From Fereydounia khargensis (lineage: Eukaryota; Basidiomycota; Ustilaginomycetes; Urocystidales; Fereydouniaceae): a stretch of DNA of 64,000 nt. Below are positions 53,703 to 63,925 of this stretch, in pieces. How positions within the stretch are numbered: the stretch's first letter is position 1; every line of letters starts with the position of its first letter. Both the position numbers and the translations under genes were made by a program. The notes beneath the pieces were generated by a model. The model had not been told where the DNA came from and searched no databases. It was given only the letters and a program-made list of their open reading frames with translations. The stretch lies in contig JAOCZO010000003.1 in NCBI GenBank assembly GCA_026413255.1, positions 490,266-554,265 on the forward strand, in the 5' to 3' direction.

Positions 53703-55087
53703 TTAGACCGAATTACCATACTTAGTGTTATCAACTCTATATAGCCTCATAATCAGAAATGCTGAGCCAACTACCATGAGAACGAGGTTGATCGTGATGC
53801 TGACAAGGGGCTTCGTGTATGCCGAATTAATCCCGTAGGCCACGCATTGCCCGAGAGACTCGGTACCCCGGACAAGCCCGGCAAGCAAGAATGTCTCTGC
53901 TACATTGCTCGCCTGTGCCGCGGCAAGCCAGTACAGGAAGGACTGGGCGGCTTGCATGGCAAGAAAGACAAGCACTGGTGCAACGGCCGAGGGGCCAAAT
54001 CCATCATCACGCCAGTCGAGGCGGACATGGGTCTCTTGTTTCGGTTGCAACGAGATGTAAGCAAAGTAGGCCCATGTCCCCGCACAGAGTGAGAGTACGG
54101 TGATGGTGAGGACAGCAACTTGTGCACGGACACGCCGTGGATCTGAGAGAAGCGCAACGACGACGGATCCCACCACTGATGAGAGGGCAGTCAGTAGGGA
54201 TACGAGCGCCCTTCCCCGCACTGAAAAGTGCTGAGCTACGAACGTGTGCGTGTAGGAATAGTAAAAGTAGGCAAACCATGCAAAGGGAAGGAGAAGTAGC
54301 GTCTCTGAGCGGCCAAGCATCTCCCACAAGCTTCGATAGGCCTCTTCGTAACCGCTCACAGCTTGGAGCTTGACAGACGAGCCATCTCGATGCCGCACTC
54401 GACTTGTTGGTGAGAGAAGAAGGGCGAGAGGAAAGCCACAGCACATGATGGCGATCGTGACATAGTACACCGGGTAGCCAATATGACCTCCTTTGCTGTC
54501 GTGGGCGCTGAGACCGAGATTGATGGAGGACGATACGATGCTGCCAAGCTCTTTGAATGCAACCCATAGGGTGATGCTCTTCCCCCGGTGTTGAGGTCGA
54601 GGGTAGCCGATAATGACCGAGCCTTCGGCAGCCCAAAAGAGACCCGTACAGGCCCCTCGAGCCACAGCGGCGACGATTAGGAACCATTGTGTTCCGTACC
54701 TCGTATTGACATAGACGGCAGCGCCAAAGAGCGGGTCCCCAACCGTTCCCAGCTACAGTACATCGATCGCTTTTCCTTGGTTAAACATCGGTTCGCTAGG
54801 AAGAAGGGCATTTAGGCTGAACTCACAGCTAGTGACTTTTGGACGCCAAGGACGTGCACTATTGGGCCGCCTAGGCAGCATACGATGCCCATTAGGCCAA
54901 AGTTGATGGCAGTGGTCGCATTGGCAATGTATGGCTTTTCCTGGCCAGCACCACCGAGGCCCTGCAGTGCATTGAATGAGCCAATGGTGCAAAAGGCAAC
55001 GCAGGACACCAGCAGAACCTGTGTAAAGACAGAACGAAAATGCAAGAGCGGCACCCGCTGTTCAGTGGTCTCGTCTGCGATCTTCAT
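53703..55087 (-). CDS. UNC93-like MFS membrane protein
   Basis: Exons 54827-55087 and 53703-54752 join in frame to 436 residues. The first ATG (55087) gives a short cytosolic tail before the first span. Family marks: GSFNALQGLGGAG after span 1, INFGLMGIVCCLGGPIVHVLG in span 2, GACTGLFWAAEGSVIIGYP in span 4 and HRGKSITLWVAFKELGSIVSSSINLG in span 5, in the order of the fungal UNC-93/DUF895 branch. About 11-12 spans overall. The animal UNC93 relatives regulate channels or receptor traffic; the fungal members are presumed transporters, and the substrate is unknown. It is divergent from the xanthine dioxygenase gene with 1 kb between. Confidence 0.85.
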
Positions 55088-56089
55088 ACAGATGAACAGT
55101 TGGATATGGTGGAGCAAATGCGGCGTCCTTGCCGTAGTGTGACAAACGAGGGAAGCTTTATCAGATCGTTCATCACAATCCGGCCAATTTTCTCCTTAGA
55201 CCGACCCTCATGGCCTCCGCCGCCGGCACTTGTTCGCCGTTGTTTCCGTCGCCGGTAGTAGAAAGGTTGGTGCCGCAGTCACGGCAGCCAAAAGTTTATC
55301 AGATATGCACTTTTCGGCTGAACATGCATACGCTCTATTGCGTGTCTCGGCAGCCTGAACGCCACGCCTTGCCTCCTTTTGCAGGCAAAGAGGATCCTGG
55401 GCATGGATCATTGGCCAGGCGCATGTCCGGTACATTCCGATGGCTCACCGAACAATGTGTCCTACTTGTTGCAGTACAATACCGACTCAGATGCACACGC
55501 TTTCGGAGTGGAAGATCGAGGTGATCGAATCGGCGATTAACAGACGCGAATCGGGAAGAGAGGTAGCGTAAAGATTACAGTTACCCACCGGACATGGCCG
55601 AACCAGACGCGTCTCGTTTGCTTTTCTCTTTTCCTTTGCTCCGTGCGAGAGTGGAGCGATAAGGACGGCACGATAAGATCCTCACGAGAGAGAGACCCTT
55701 GCCTGCTTGCCACAATCACTACTAGTCACAATCACAATCACAATCGCGAAATCTTCGGCCAATCCCGATGGCAAGCTCAGACAATCAGTCATGTTTAAGC
55801 TCACAGGGCAACGCCCTCATTGTGTCTGCTCCTTAGCTCGGATCACCGGTAGTTCGGCCCCTCCGTCCCTTTCTCCGAAGACTGAACTGAGCACTCAACT
55901 TTGCCTTTACGCCCGCCTCCGCCAAATCTCCACTCTGACTCAGCATGGCTGGATGGAGGGAGCACTCGCAGCCTCTGAAGCTGCCTATCAAAGGCGGTGG
56001 TCACTAACCTACAAATACTCGGCTTGAATTCCCCCTAAGATGCGGCTCTTTTGCCCGCTAGCAAGCTAACTCACTTCCTTTCTCACATC
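55088..56089. promoter_or_regulatory. divergent intergenic region, UNC93-like / xanthine dioxygenase
   Basis: 1002 bases between divergent start codons. CACAATC repeats lie near 55711-55745. An open frame of 104 codons at 55210 has no supporting features and is not called. Confidence 0.4.
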
Positions 56090-57304
56090 ATGGCCATCGA
56101 AACGTACTCCCCGCTCCAGCTCGATCCACTGCCGCAGAGCCAAGTACCAAACGCCCCCAAACGCAAGCTGGATCCACAGTTTGGACGCATTGTCTCTGGC
56201 GTTGACTTCAACAATCTTACCCAAGAAGAGCTGGATGCCATCCACGACGCTCTCTACCGGCACTCGCTCCTTGTCTTCCCGCACTCGCGCACCTACGTCA
56301 CACCCGAGGCCCAATACAAGCTCACTCAGTCTTTTGATCCAGACGCTCGCGGGTACGGTCATGGCAAGGAAAGGCAGAAGCAATCCATCCTGCATCCTGA
56401 TTTAAAGACGCTGCCCATGCAGAGGGAGGTCCAGCTCATTGGCAACGGCCTCGTCAAGAAGCACGAAGGTCTGGTAGATGCTCAACTCAAGCATCCTCAC
56501 CATCGCACCTTCCACAAGAGCCCAGTATCAGATGCAGATGAGGCCAAAGGCATCACCCGCTTCTATCGCTGGCACATTGATGCTGCGCTGTACGATCTCT
56601 CTCCGCCACGAGTGACCACGCTCTATGGACTCGAGGTTCCTCGAGGGTCGCCACAGGTTGTCCGCTACGACGATGGTACCGGAGATGAGCTTCCTGTGCC
56701 GTTGGGCACCACTGCCTTTATCAGCGGTGCTCAGATGTTTGACGAGCTCGATCCCTCACACCGCTCTCTTGCAGCCAGGATGACCGTCTGCTATGCACCG
56801 CATCCTTACGTCTGGATGGCGCCCTCTCGGTCCAACTCGGTCGGCCTAGGCATGGAGACAGAGGGCAAGGAGCTGCCACTTGAGCAGCTTCCATCGTGGT
56901 CCCAAGACAAGGTGAAGCGTCTGCCGGCATGCTGGAAGAATCCCGTGACTGGCCGCCTCCATCTACAGATCCACCCTTCTGCTGTGCAAGAGCTGATCAT
57001 TGCGCCTCATTCGACCTCTTCACTCTACCCCAAAGGTGCTCACATCACCGACCTGGCAGAGGTGCGCCGCATTGTGTACGAGCTACAGCGTCCCGCGATT
57101 GCACCCGCCAAGATCTACGCTCACGATTGGTCCCAGGGCGACTTTTGCCTCTTCCATAATCAGGGCGTCCTTCACTCGGTCGTGGGTGCCTTTAAACCGG
57201 AAGAGGTGCGCATGTTTCATCAGTGTAACCTGGCTGCGAGTTCGGACCCGACTGGTCCTACGGAAGACGACCTTCGCACAATTCTCACAGAAACGAGTCC
57301 ATGA
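56090..57304 (+). CDS. xanA: alpha-ketoglutarate-dependent xanthine dioxygenase (XanA type)
   Basis: Fe(II)/2-oxoglutarate oxygenase of the TauD superfamily that converts xanthine to uric acid, a fungal substitute for molybdenum xanthine dehydrogenase. Single exon, 404 residues from ATG 56090 (MAIETYSPLQLDPLP); the open frame extends upstream without another ATG. Iron ligands: H162-x-D164 in RWHIDAALY and H362 in NQGVLHSVVG; the 2-oxoglutarate Arg is expected in EEVRMFHQC. XanA-specific blocks are strong: SPPRVTTLYGLEVPRG, QVVRYDDGTGDELPVPLGTT, APHPYVWMAPSRS and WKNPVTGRLHLQIHP. It should be cytosolic and act in purine use as nitrogen source. A Dal5-like permease lies two genes downstream. 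Confidence 0.92.
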   Translation: MAIETYSPLQLDPLPQSQVPNAPKRKLDPQFGRIVSGVDFNNLTQEELDAIHDALYRHSLLVFPHSRTYVTPEAQYKLTQSFDPDARGYGHGKERQKQSILHPDLKTLPMQREVQLIGNGLVKKHEGLVDAQLKHPHHRTFHKSPVSDADEAKGITRFYRWHIDAALYDLSPPRVTTLYGLEVPRGSPQVVRYDDGTGDELPVPLGTTAFISGAQMFDELDPSHRSLAARMTVCYAPHPYVWMAPSRSNSVGLGMETEGKELPLEQLPSWSQDKVKRLPACWKNPVTGRLHLQIHPSAVQELIIAPHSTSSLYPKGAHITDLAEVRRIVYELQRPAIAPAKIYAHDWSQGDFCLFHNQGVLHSVVGAFKPEEVRMFHQCNLAASSDPTGPTEDDLRTILTETSP

Positions 57305-57433
57305 AAAAGGAGCCACTTCGGCTCTATAACACGAGCATGAGAATGAAAATGATGTATTGCTGTATTCGCCATTTAAGCTTGCTAACTTTGAGACAAAGGA
57401 AGACTTGGAGGTACGGTTTGGTTGGGCGACGCG

Positions 57434-59014
57434 CTATGCTTTTCGGAACAGGGGATCTTTTTCAAGGATGGCCCAGAGCGGGTCGAGGAGTGCGAGGTAG
57501 ACATCAAGTGACTCTGGCACGCTTCCTTGACTGTGCTGTTCCGTCTCTACGTAGTAGGCCAGTCCATCTACGAGAGAGATTGGGGTGAAAGGAGGTGCAA
57601 CAAGAGCCGGTCGAACTGGGTGGCCATTCTCATCGCAATCAAAGCCGAGCTGTGAATAGAATTGAAACTTGGACCACTGGCTTACCAGAAAGGTACCAGG
57701 ACTGTAAACAAACTTGTGACGAATGGCACCTTTGTCTGGCTGGGCGGCGATCCAGTGTTGTGCCTTGATCATCTCGTCTGGGCTGTAGGAACGCAGCAAG
57801 TTGTGCAAGATGCCAGCAACTTTGGGCAACGGGCTGTTGGTGAGTGTCCTTTGATCGAGCGTAATGATGGGCAGAACGATGGCATTGGGAAAGTAAGGCT
57901 GCGGTAGATCGAACTTATCAGCCGCTCTCCAGTTGGCCGAGGCGAGAAAACCCGGAGTGAGCTTGGCTGGGTCGTCGACAAGCTCGACTCGAGCGCAAAA
58001 GACACGCTGGAAGAGGTGCGCGGAGAGTGCCTCGAATGTTGAGACCCAGCTTGGCTCCGTGTCCGTATCTGTGTTGGTGGCTGCTGTCTTTATGTTGATC
58101 AACTCTTCACGGGTAAATCGCAATACACGGCCAGTGACGGGAGAAGAGACGATCCCTGCGTTGAGTGGTGAGGCTTGAGTTTGCTCCTGTGCTCTCGGGG
58201 TGGGTACTGCCTGCTCTGCCGTCAGTGACTGAGCGGAGCCTGCAACGTCAAAGTCTCTAGGCTGATATGTCAGATATTGCTCTCGCTCTTGTGGAGTCAT
58301 CTTATGGCGCAGATCAGCCAAGAAAGACTTGACCTGAGGGATGGGGTCCAGCAAGGGGGCAGAACCAGCAGCACCGAGCCCGACACGGTCTGTCTGCGAG
58401 AGGTGGCGATAGACCTTGGCCAGGTCCCGAGCAAACTGGAAGAAGCCATCAGCGTCAGTAACCTTGTGCAGGATCCGGATCCCAAGTGCCACTGCGCCGC
58501 AGGTGAAGCGGGTATGCTTGATAGCCAAGATAGGTCCACGGCAAACTGCATCAAGATCGGGCTCGAAAGAGGCCAGAAGGTCGTTGCCAGCACCAGGAAG
58601 GTCTTGGAGGAGGATACGGGGGCTGAGATCCGGCTGCTCAAAGGCACATAGATGGGAATCACACTCGGCCGTGAAGAACTTGGCGCCACCGTCTAGGTTG
58701 GAGATTTGGGCAGCGCCGTCGTCGGGGTCAAACTCGAGTCGGCCGGTAAGGTGTGGGTAGTAATCGAGCAGAAGCTCTGCGGCTTGCTGGAGTCGCGGTG
58801 CCTGGACTGCTTGAAGGCCAGTGTCTTTCAGGCTTCGGTAGACAAACACTACTGCGACGGGGACGATGGGCGCTACAAGCTGGTCCAAGGGCCCGAGCGA
58901 GACTGGCTTATGTTGCCCACCAAGAGAGGCCAGCGACTCATTGTACAAACCAGCACGCTGCAGCGTATGCTCGCCAGTGGTCTGGACTCGAGCATGAGCC
59001 GTTCCGGTGACCAT
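57434..59014 (-). CDS. BAHD-type acyltransferase
   Basis: Acyl-CoA-dependent transferase family (PF02458 type) that acylates hydroxyl or amino groups of small metabolites. Single exon, 526 residues from ATG 59014; 13 further open codons upstream lack an ATG. The catalytic H-x-x-x-D is H183-K-V-T-D187 in RILHKVTDADGFFQFARDL. The second family motif DFGWG is replaced by a degenerate FDCDENGHPVR region near the end. Two pseudo-symmetric halves can be seen: VFVYRSLKDTG..LQQAAELLLDYYPHLTGRLE and, after the linker, WVSTFEALSAHLFQRVFCAR with NAIVLP. It resembles fungal trichothecene- and hydroxycinnamoyl-transferase-like members only in fold; the substrate is unknown. It converges on the xanthine dioxygenase gene, 129 bases apart. 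Confidence 0.85.
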   Translation of the reverse strand: MVTGTAHARVQTTGEHTLQRAGLYNESLASLGGQHKPVSLGPLDQLVAPIVPVAVVFVYRSLKDTGLQAVQAPRLQQAAELLLDYYPHLTGRLEFDPDDGAAQISNLDGGAKFFTAECDSHLCAFEQPDLSPRILLQDLPGAGNDLLASFEPDLDAVCRGPILAIKHTRFTCGAVALGIRILHKVTDADGFFQFARDLAKVYRHLSQTDRVGLGAAGSAPLLDPIPQVKSFLADLRHKMTPQEREQYLTYQPRDFDVAGSAQSLTAEQAVPTPRAQEQTQASPLNAGIVSSPVTGRVLRFTREELINIKTAATNTDTDTEPSWVSTFEALSAHLFQRVFCARVELVDDPAKLTPGFLASANWRAADKFDLPQPYFPNAIVLPIITLDQRTLTNSPLPKVAGILHNLLRSYSPDEMIKAQHWIAAQPDKGAIRHKFVYSPGTFLVSQWSKFQFYSQLGFDCDENGHPVRPALVAPPFTPISLVDGLAYYVETEQHSQGSVPESLDVYLALLDPLWAILEKDPLFRKA

Positions 59015-61400
59015 TTGCTGCGAGTACCTGCTTGAGGCAAGGGTGTGAGCCAATGAGATGAGGGCTTGCTGATTCCCACGCTGTCTTCAAGGGCGATGAG
59101 TGGGGAAAATGCAGCAAGTTACAGTAGTTGGATGAAACGATTGACCGACCGGTCGATTGGAAGCCGGGCGTTGCGATACAGCGTGTTGCAGGCGGGGTCT
59201 TGGCACCGACGCGTCTTTTTTTGTTCTTTCTCGAGACTGGCTGCTTGCTGCTCCTGGTCTTTCCCTTCCCAAAAGGGGAATTTTGCGCATGAAGGAGCCT
59301 TCCAGCAGAGGTCGGGCGTCGGCGTCGGGGCTGGCTATTGATAGAATGCAGACCAGCCGTACTGACACTCGATTTGAGACTCAGCTGACAACATAGTCGG
59401 CCTGTTACAATAGCATGCCAAACGAGCATGAATTTGGAGCTCGGCTGGGAGAATACCTGATACAGCGGGTGCATCCCCACACAGCACGGATGTGGCTCGC
59501 TTGCAGGCAAGGCAAGATGGGGCTCAAATCCAGGCCATCTCGTTGGTCAGCAACGATAATGCCAAGAATCGAGCACATTGCAAGCATGGTGGTCTGCTGT
59601 GTGCGTGTGTCTCCTTCCATCGGATGCAAGACGGCTAGGAGCCCATCTACAGTATGGCCATCCGGTTCTCTCCGTGTGTGGCATTGAAGTTCTCTTCGAC
59701 GTGACAGCAGCTTAGTCAAGGCTAGCGCAACAAATGCCTTTGGGATCTCGGGCCACAATGCATCCGAAGTCAACCCGAATGCTGTAGGTATCCGATTCCG
59801 CTAATGCCACGCAGCAGCCGAGGTCCACATGCGCCCACACACCCTACAGCATCTTGTTTTCCCCTATCCCTTTCTGTCTTACACCCTAGTCCCAGCAGCC
59901 ATTCCTGCCGAGTCTGAAGGCGAGAGCGAGAGACGAGACGCTCGTTTCCCTTCCAGACTAGCAGAAGCAGGCGAGCCATGTGCAGCACTGTGGGGTAAAG
60001 CGCGTGACGACGCAATGACGTTGGACGTTTCTGTACTGTGGTCTCTCCATTACGATCTGTGATCACCATAGAGTTGTTCCATCCCCATTCGAGAGCAAGC
60101 TGTTTCAGGTCAGATATCGGATACGGATCTTTCCTCTTTTGATACAGACAGACGGACGGGCTCGGCCGGATTGTTCGGTGGAAAGCACGGCAAGGGCCTA
60201 ACCATCCCGACGGTGAGCGGCTTGGCTCCCGCTTTACTGCATGTTGTCCCATCTGTCAGTGTTGCTACGGCACAACATTGACACTCCGTCAGCAGGGTGG
60301 ATTTGCGGGCCAGAGGCTGAACAAGAGAAGAAAAAAGGGTTCGGAAGGCAAGGGAAGGGTCAGAGCACCAAACTCGGTCTGACCAGGCGAGTTGAGTAGT
60401 ACATAAATGGTTACAGTTGAGACTGCTGACTGGCCGACTGACTGGCTAGCCCCTCTGCGGCTCTGCGTGGTGCAGCTCTCGTCGGATGCAGGTACTTCGT
60501 CTGCAGTTGCAGGTGCAGGTGGAGTGTGGGGTAAGGCGCCTAACCGAGCAGGACAACCCTCGCGTGGAGCCCACGAGGCACACAACCAGAGGACACCCGC
60601 CTGCAAGTCGAAAATGCCAAGCAACGCAGCTCGAACAAAAAGTCTCCTACCCATCTCGCGCTATTGTGCTCTGCACTGCAACACAGCAGCTCTTTGCGAG
60701 CACTTGTTAGCTCAAAGTCACTGCTCGTGCCGCTCTAGCCAGCCCACTCCGACCATCGGTCCCCAATAGATGTCCAAGTCAATTGTCACACGGCGAGGTC
60801 CTCGGATGTTTCCTTCGACCGGTCTTTACTACCACGGGATACATTCTTTCCTTTCCTTTCCGTCCCGCACTCCGCCCCGCAATCGGGAAAGAAAATGTCC
60901 GTAATTGCAAGCCAGCCCGGCAAAAGCACCTTACATCTGCCAAGAACCGCTGTGGAGATTTGCGGTGTGATCACTGTCTCCCTTTCTGTCACCAACCGCA
61001 TTAACTGAGGGCAAGGGCAAAAAAATAGGCGTAGGTTCATGCGCAAGCTTCCCCACAGTGCCGTGGGGCACCGCACTCCGGCTTGTGTCTTTGTCGTCAA
61101 CTACAGTACAGTAGCGCATTTTCCTCACCGTGTTCCGTTCCTGCTTCATTTCGCCAGATGAGACAACGGGGTACATGGGCCACGAGACTGTTTGCGCTAG
61201 CGTGCTTGAGCTGCAGTATCTGGGGTAGACAATGCAGAAATTTGGCACAATCTCGGGTCATATCTATCAGGTCCAACCATACAGAACATTTAGCCAACCC
61301 ATCTCGAAAAAGCCATAAAAGGATGACTGAGTTCGCCAGAAAAAAATGATTCTATCCACCCCTCCCCCCGTACACTACTCTTCTCCTCCTCATCAGCATC
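59015..61400. other. gene-poor 2.4 kb region
   Basis: No supported gene. The longest ATG-started open frame (59770-60252, minus) has no recognisable domain. TACAGTA/TACTGTA heptamers occur near 59120, 59652 and, overlapping, 61104-61112. The right end is the promoter of the Dal5-like permease, with TATCTATC (two GATA sites) at 61261-61268 and a TATA-like ATAAAAGG at 61315. Confidence 0.45.
61315..61322 (+). promoter_or_regulatory. TATA-like box of the Dal5-like permease gene
   Basis: ATAAAAGG about 86 bases before the start codon at 61401. About 50 bases further upstream, TATCTATC carries two GATA sites, as bound by nitrogen-regulatory GATA factors in fungi; a role here is inference. Confidence 0.4.
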
Positions 61401-62976
61401 ATGTCCGCTCCTACAACCCAGCTACCTCAACTCGATAAGGACAAGAAGGAAGACCAGGTCCAAGTCACGGACATTGCCGATGTCGACCTTGAGTACAACG
61501 ATGACAAGTCCTCGGACCTCAAGCGGGAACAGCCCGAGGGCGAGCTCGACTACAGTGGTTTCGCCAAGAAGACCGACCCTGAAGAGATCCGTCTTGTTCG
61601 AAAGATGGACATGTACATCATGATCAGCCTGTGGAGTATGTACTGGCTGAATTATCTGGACAGAAACGCTATTGCGCTAGCAAAGCTTTCATCGCTGGAA
61701 GACGACCTCGGACTCAATGACACCCAGTACCAGACCGCCGTGTCAATCCTCTTTGTCGGCTATGTCATTTTCGGTGTCCCCTCCAACATGCTCATCACGC
61801 GAATCAAGCCAGCTCCCTTCCTCTGCGGTATCATGATGACCTGGGCGGTTATATCGGTCTGCACTGCCTTCGCAAAGAACTTTGCCGGCTTGGTCGCAAC
61901 AAGATTCTTCCTTGGCGTCGTCGAGGCTCCTTATTACCCAGGCGCTCTCTTCATTCTTTCCAACTTTTACACCAGGACTGAGATTGCCACTCGTATCGCC
62001 GTTCTCTACACTGGAAACATTCTCGCAACCGCCTTTGCTGGACTTATCGCTGCCGGTATCTTTGAGCTCGATGGAAGGCTCGGATACGCTGGATGGCAGT
62101 GGCTCTTCATCATCCAGGGGTCTGCTACCGGCCTGATCGCCATGTGTGCATACCCCTTCCTCCCCAACACCCCTTCGACTACCAGGTGGCTCACCCCGAG
62201 GGAGCGAGAACTCGCTGCATCCAGGCTTCTCCGTGACAAGGTCGACGAGGAAGACCAGGGCTCTCCCCTCCGCGGTCTCAAGCAGGCTGTTGCCGACCCG
62301 CGTGTCTGGCTCTTCTGCCTCATGCAGAACCTTCACCTGTCTGCCAATGGCTTTAAGAACTTTTTCCCTTCCGTCGTCAACACCCTTGGATTCAACAGGA
62401 CCATCACCCTCGTCCTTACCTGCCCTCCCTACCTCATCGCCGGTGTCTTTTCTATCCTTGTCTGTGAGTACTTTCCGGGCTTTTCTTTCCGGTTTTCCTT
62501 CTTTTTGACTGAACGTTCAACTTACCTGTAAAATCTTGTTCACAGCCCTCACATCTGGCAAGTACAACGAGCGTACTTGGCACATCACCGTCTGCAAGGC
62601 AATCGCCATCGTTGGTTTTGCCCTTGCCCCAGCTACGCTCAATGTTGCCACTCGCTACGTTGCCATGTGCATCTTTACGATTGGCACATACGGCGTCAAC
62701 TCCATCGTTCTAGGCTGGGCCGCCACGGTCTGCTCTCAGACAAAGGAGAAGAAGGCTGTTGTCATTGCCATGATGACGTCCCTCTCCAACGCCTCCTTTA
62801 TTTACACGCCATACCTCTTCCGCGACGCCGATCAACCTCGCTATACACTCGCGATGGTTGCCATGGCCGCTTTCTCGGCTGCTTGTGCCCTCTGTGCCTG
62901 GGCGATGAAGATCATTCTCATCAGGCAAAACAAGACCCTCCACCAAAAGGGCTCGCCAACCAAGTACCCCTACTAG
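61401..62976 (+). CDS. Dal5-like MFS anion:cation symporter (allantoate permease family)
   Basis: Exons 61401-62463 and 62546-62976 join in frame to 497 residues. A long acidic cytosolic N-terminus (1-65) is followed by VRKMDMYIMISLWSMYWLNYLDRNAIALAK, the typical start of the ACS family with the Y-L-D-R-x-N signature. Further marks: VGYVIFGVPSNMLITRIKP (span 2 and loop), TRFFLGVVEAPYYPGALFILSNFYTR (spans 4-5, E-A-P-Y-Y-P), LPNTPSTTRWLTPRERELA (central loop) and LGWAATVCSQTKEKKAVVIAM (span 10-11). The family takes up allantoate, ureidosuccinate, nicotinate, dipeptides and other organic anions. It is the last gene before the telomere. With xanthine dioxygenase nearby, uptake of a purine breakdown product is plausible but unproven. 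Confidence 0.9.
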
Positions 62977-63925
62977 ATTACGTTCTCATGTCCCGCCATG
63001 TTCCTCATCCAGCCTCGAGTCGCTTCCACTGTAACGCTGTACAGTATATCACGAAGAACGGACGCACACCGAATGCCATAAAAAAGGTGACAGATGCCTG
63101 CATTATCCCGCGACCGAACACTTCGGTGACTAAATGTTCGTTAATCGCTTAAGCTACACAAATGGCTTAGGCTACTGTACATAGAGCTCGGAGAGCCCAG
63201 TCATTTCTGTTTTGCTCTGTTCGAGATAACCCTTCTTCAGGAAACGGCTGAGGGAAGGCGCGTAGTCAAAAAGCCAAGTCGCAAATCCAGCTCATCGGCC
63301 AAGGAACTTTGTGAAACATGTAACCCGTGAAGGGCCTCGGTGGAGACATGTCCTTATTACTAAAGCGCTTGTGGGAAGGGTATTGTTTCGGGCCTTGCCG
63401 ATGCAAATCACGCAGTCACTTAACTCCTGAAACAAGCTCCTGCCTCAATTCAAACGTTGTCTCCGTCAGTGCTTTCATCATCAACACCCCCTCTGAGTAA
63501 TCTGTCCATTTTTCAGGTAGTTGACCTGCACGATTGTAGCCTTGCGCGGGTGTTGGTTGAGTCTGTGACGTGGCTTCCGTGTTAGCAAGCTAAAGTTTCA
63601 AACCCTTTCACAGCCGTAGTCTAGGCCCGATAACAAAGGGCTTGGTATTTGGCGCTGATCCGACTAAGGGGCTAGGGAGCGGGGCTTTGGCAAGCCTACG
63701 GCATGAGCAAAGAAATCCCTGCAGCAGCTAGTACGCCTTGTAAGCAACGGTCAGCCGGCCGAGCGCTACTGTTTCCCAATGAACTTGACTGAATAGCGAC
63801 TTGTGTTTCAACCAGCATAAACGCACTGCCCTTTGTACAGCATCGGCACACTACAAAATCCCTTGCTGTCAATGCCACAGGCATACTGGCTCACAGAGCT
63901 CCAGTTTGATCTGTCAACTCCAACC
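62977..63925. other. subtelomeric spacer
   Basis: 949 bases between the last stop codon and the telomere array. TACAGTA/TACTGTA heptamers lie near 63043 and 63173. No helicase gene, transposon remnant or long tandem repeat of the kind common in fungal subtelomeres is visible. Confidence 0.5.

Noticed and set aside
55210-55524. Plus-strand frame of 104 codons between the UNC93-like and xanthine dioxygenase genes
   Set aside because: Starts with an ATG, but has no domain, signal peptide or conserved pattern.
59770-60252. Minus-strand ATG-started frame of 160 codons in the gene-poor stretch
   Set aside because: No recognisable motif, irregular composition and no intron that extends it. Length alone is not enough in this GC content.
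62977-63925. Subtelomeric helicase or transposon remnant
   Set aside because: No helicase or transposase motif in any of the short frames, and no terminal repeats.
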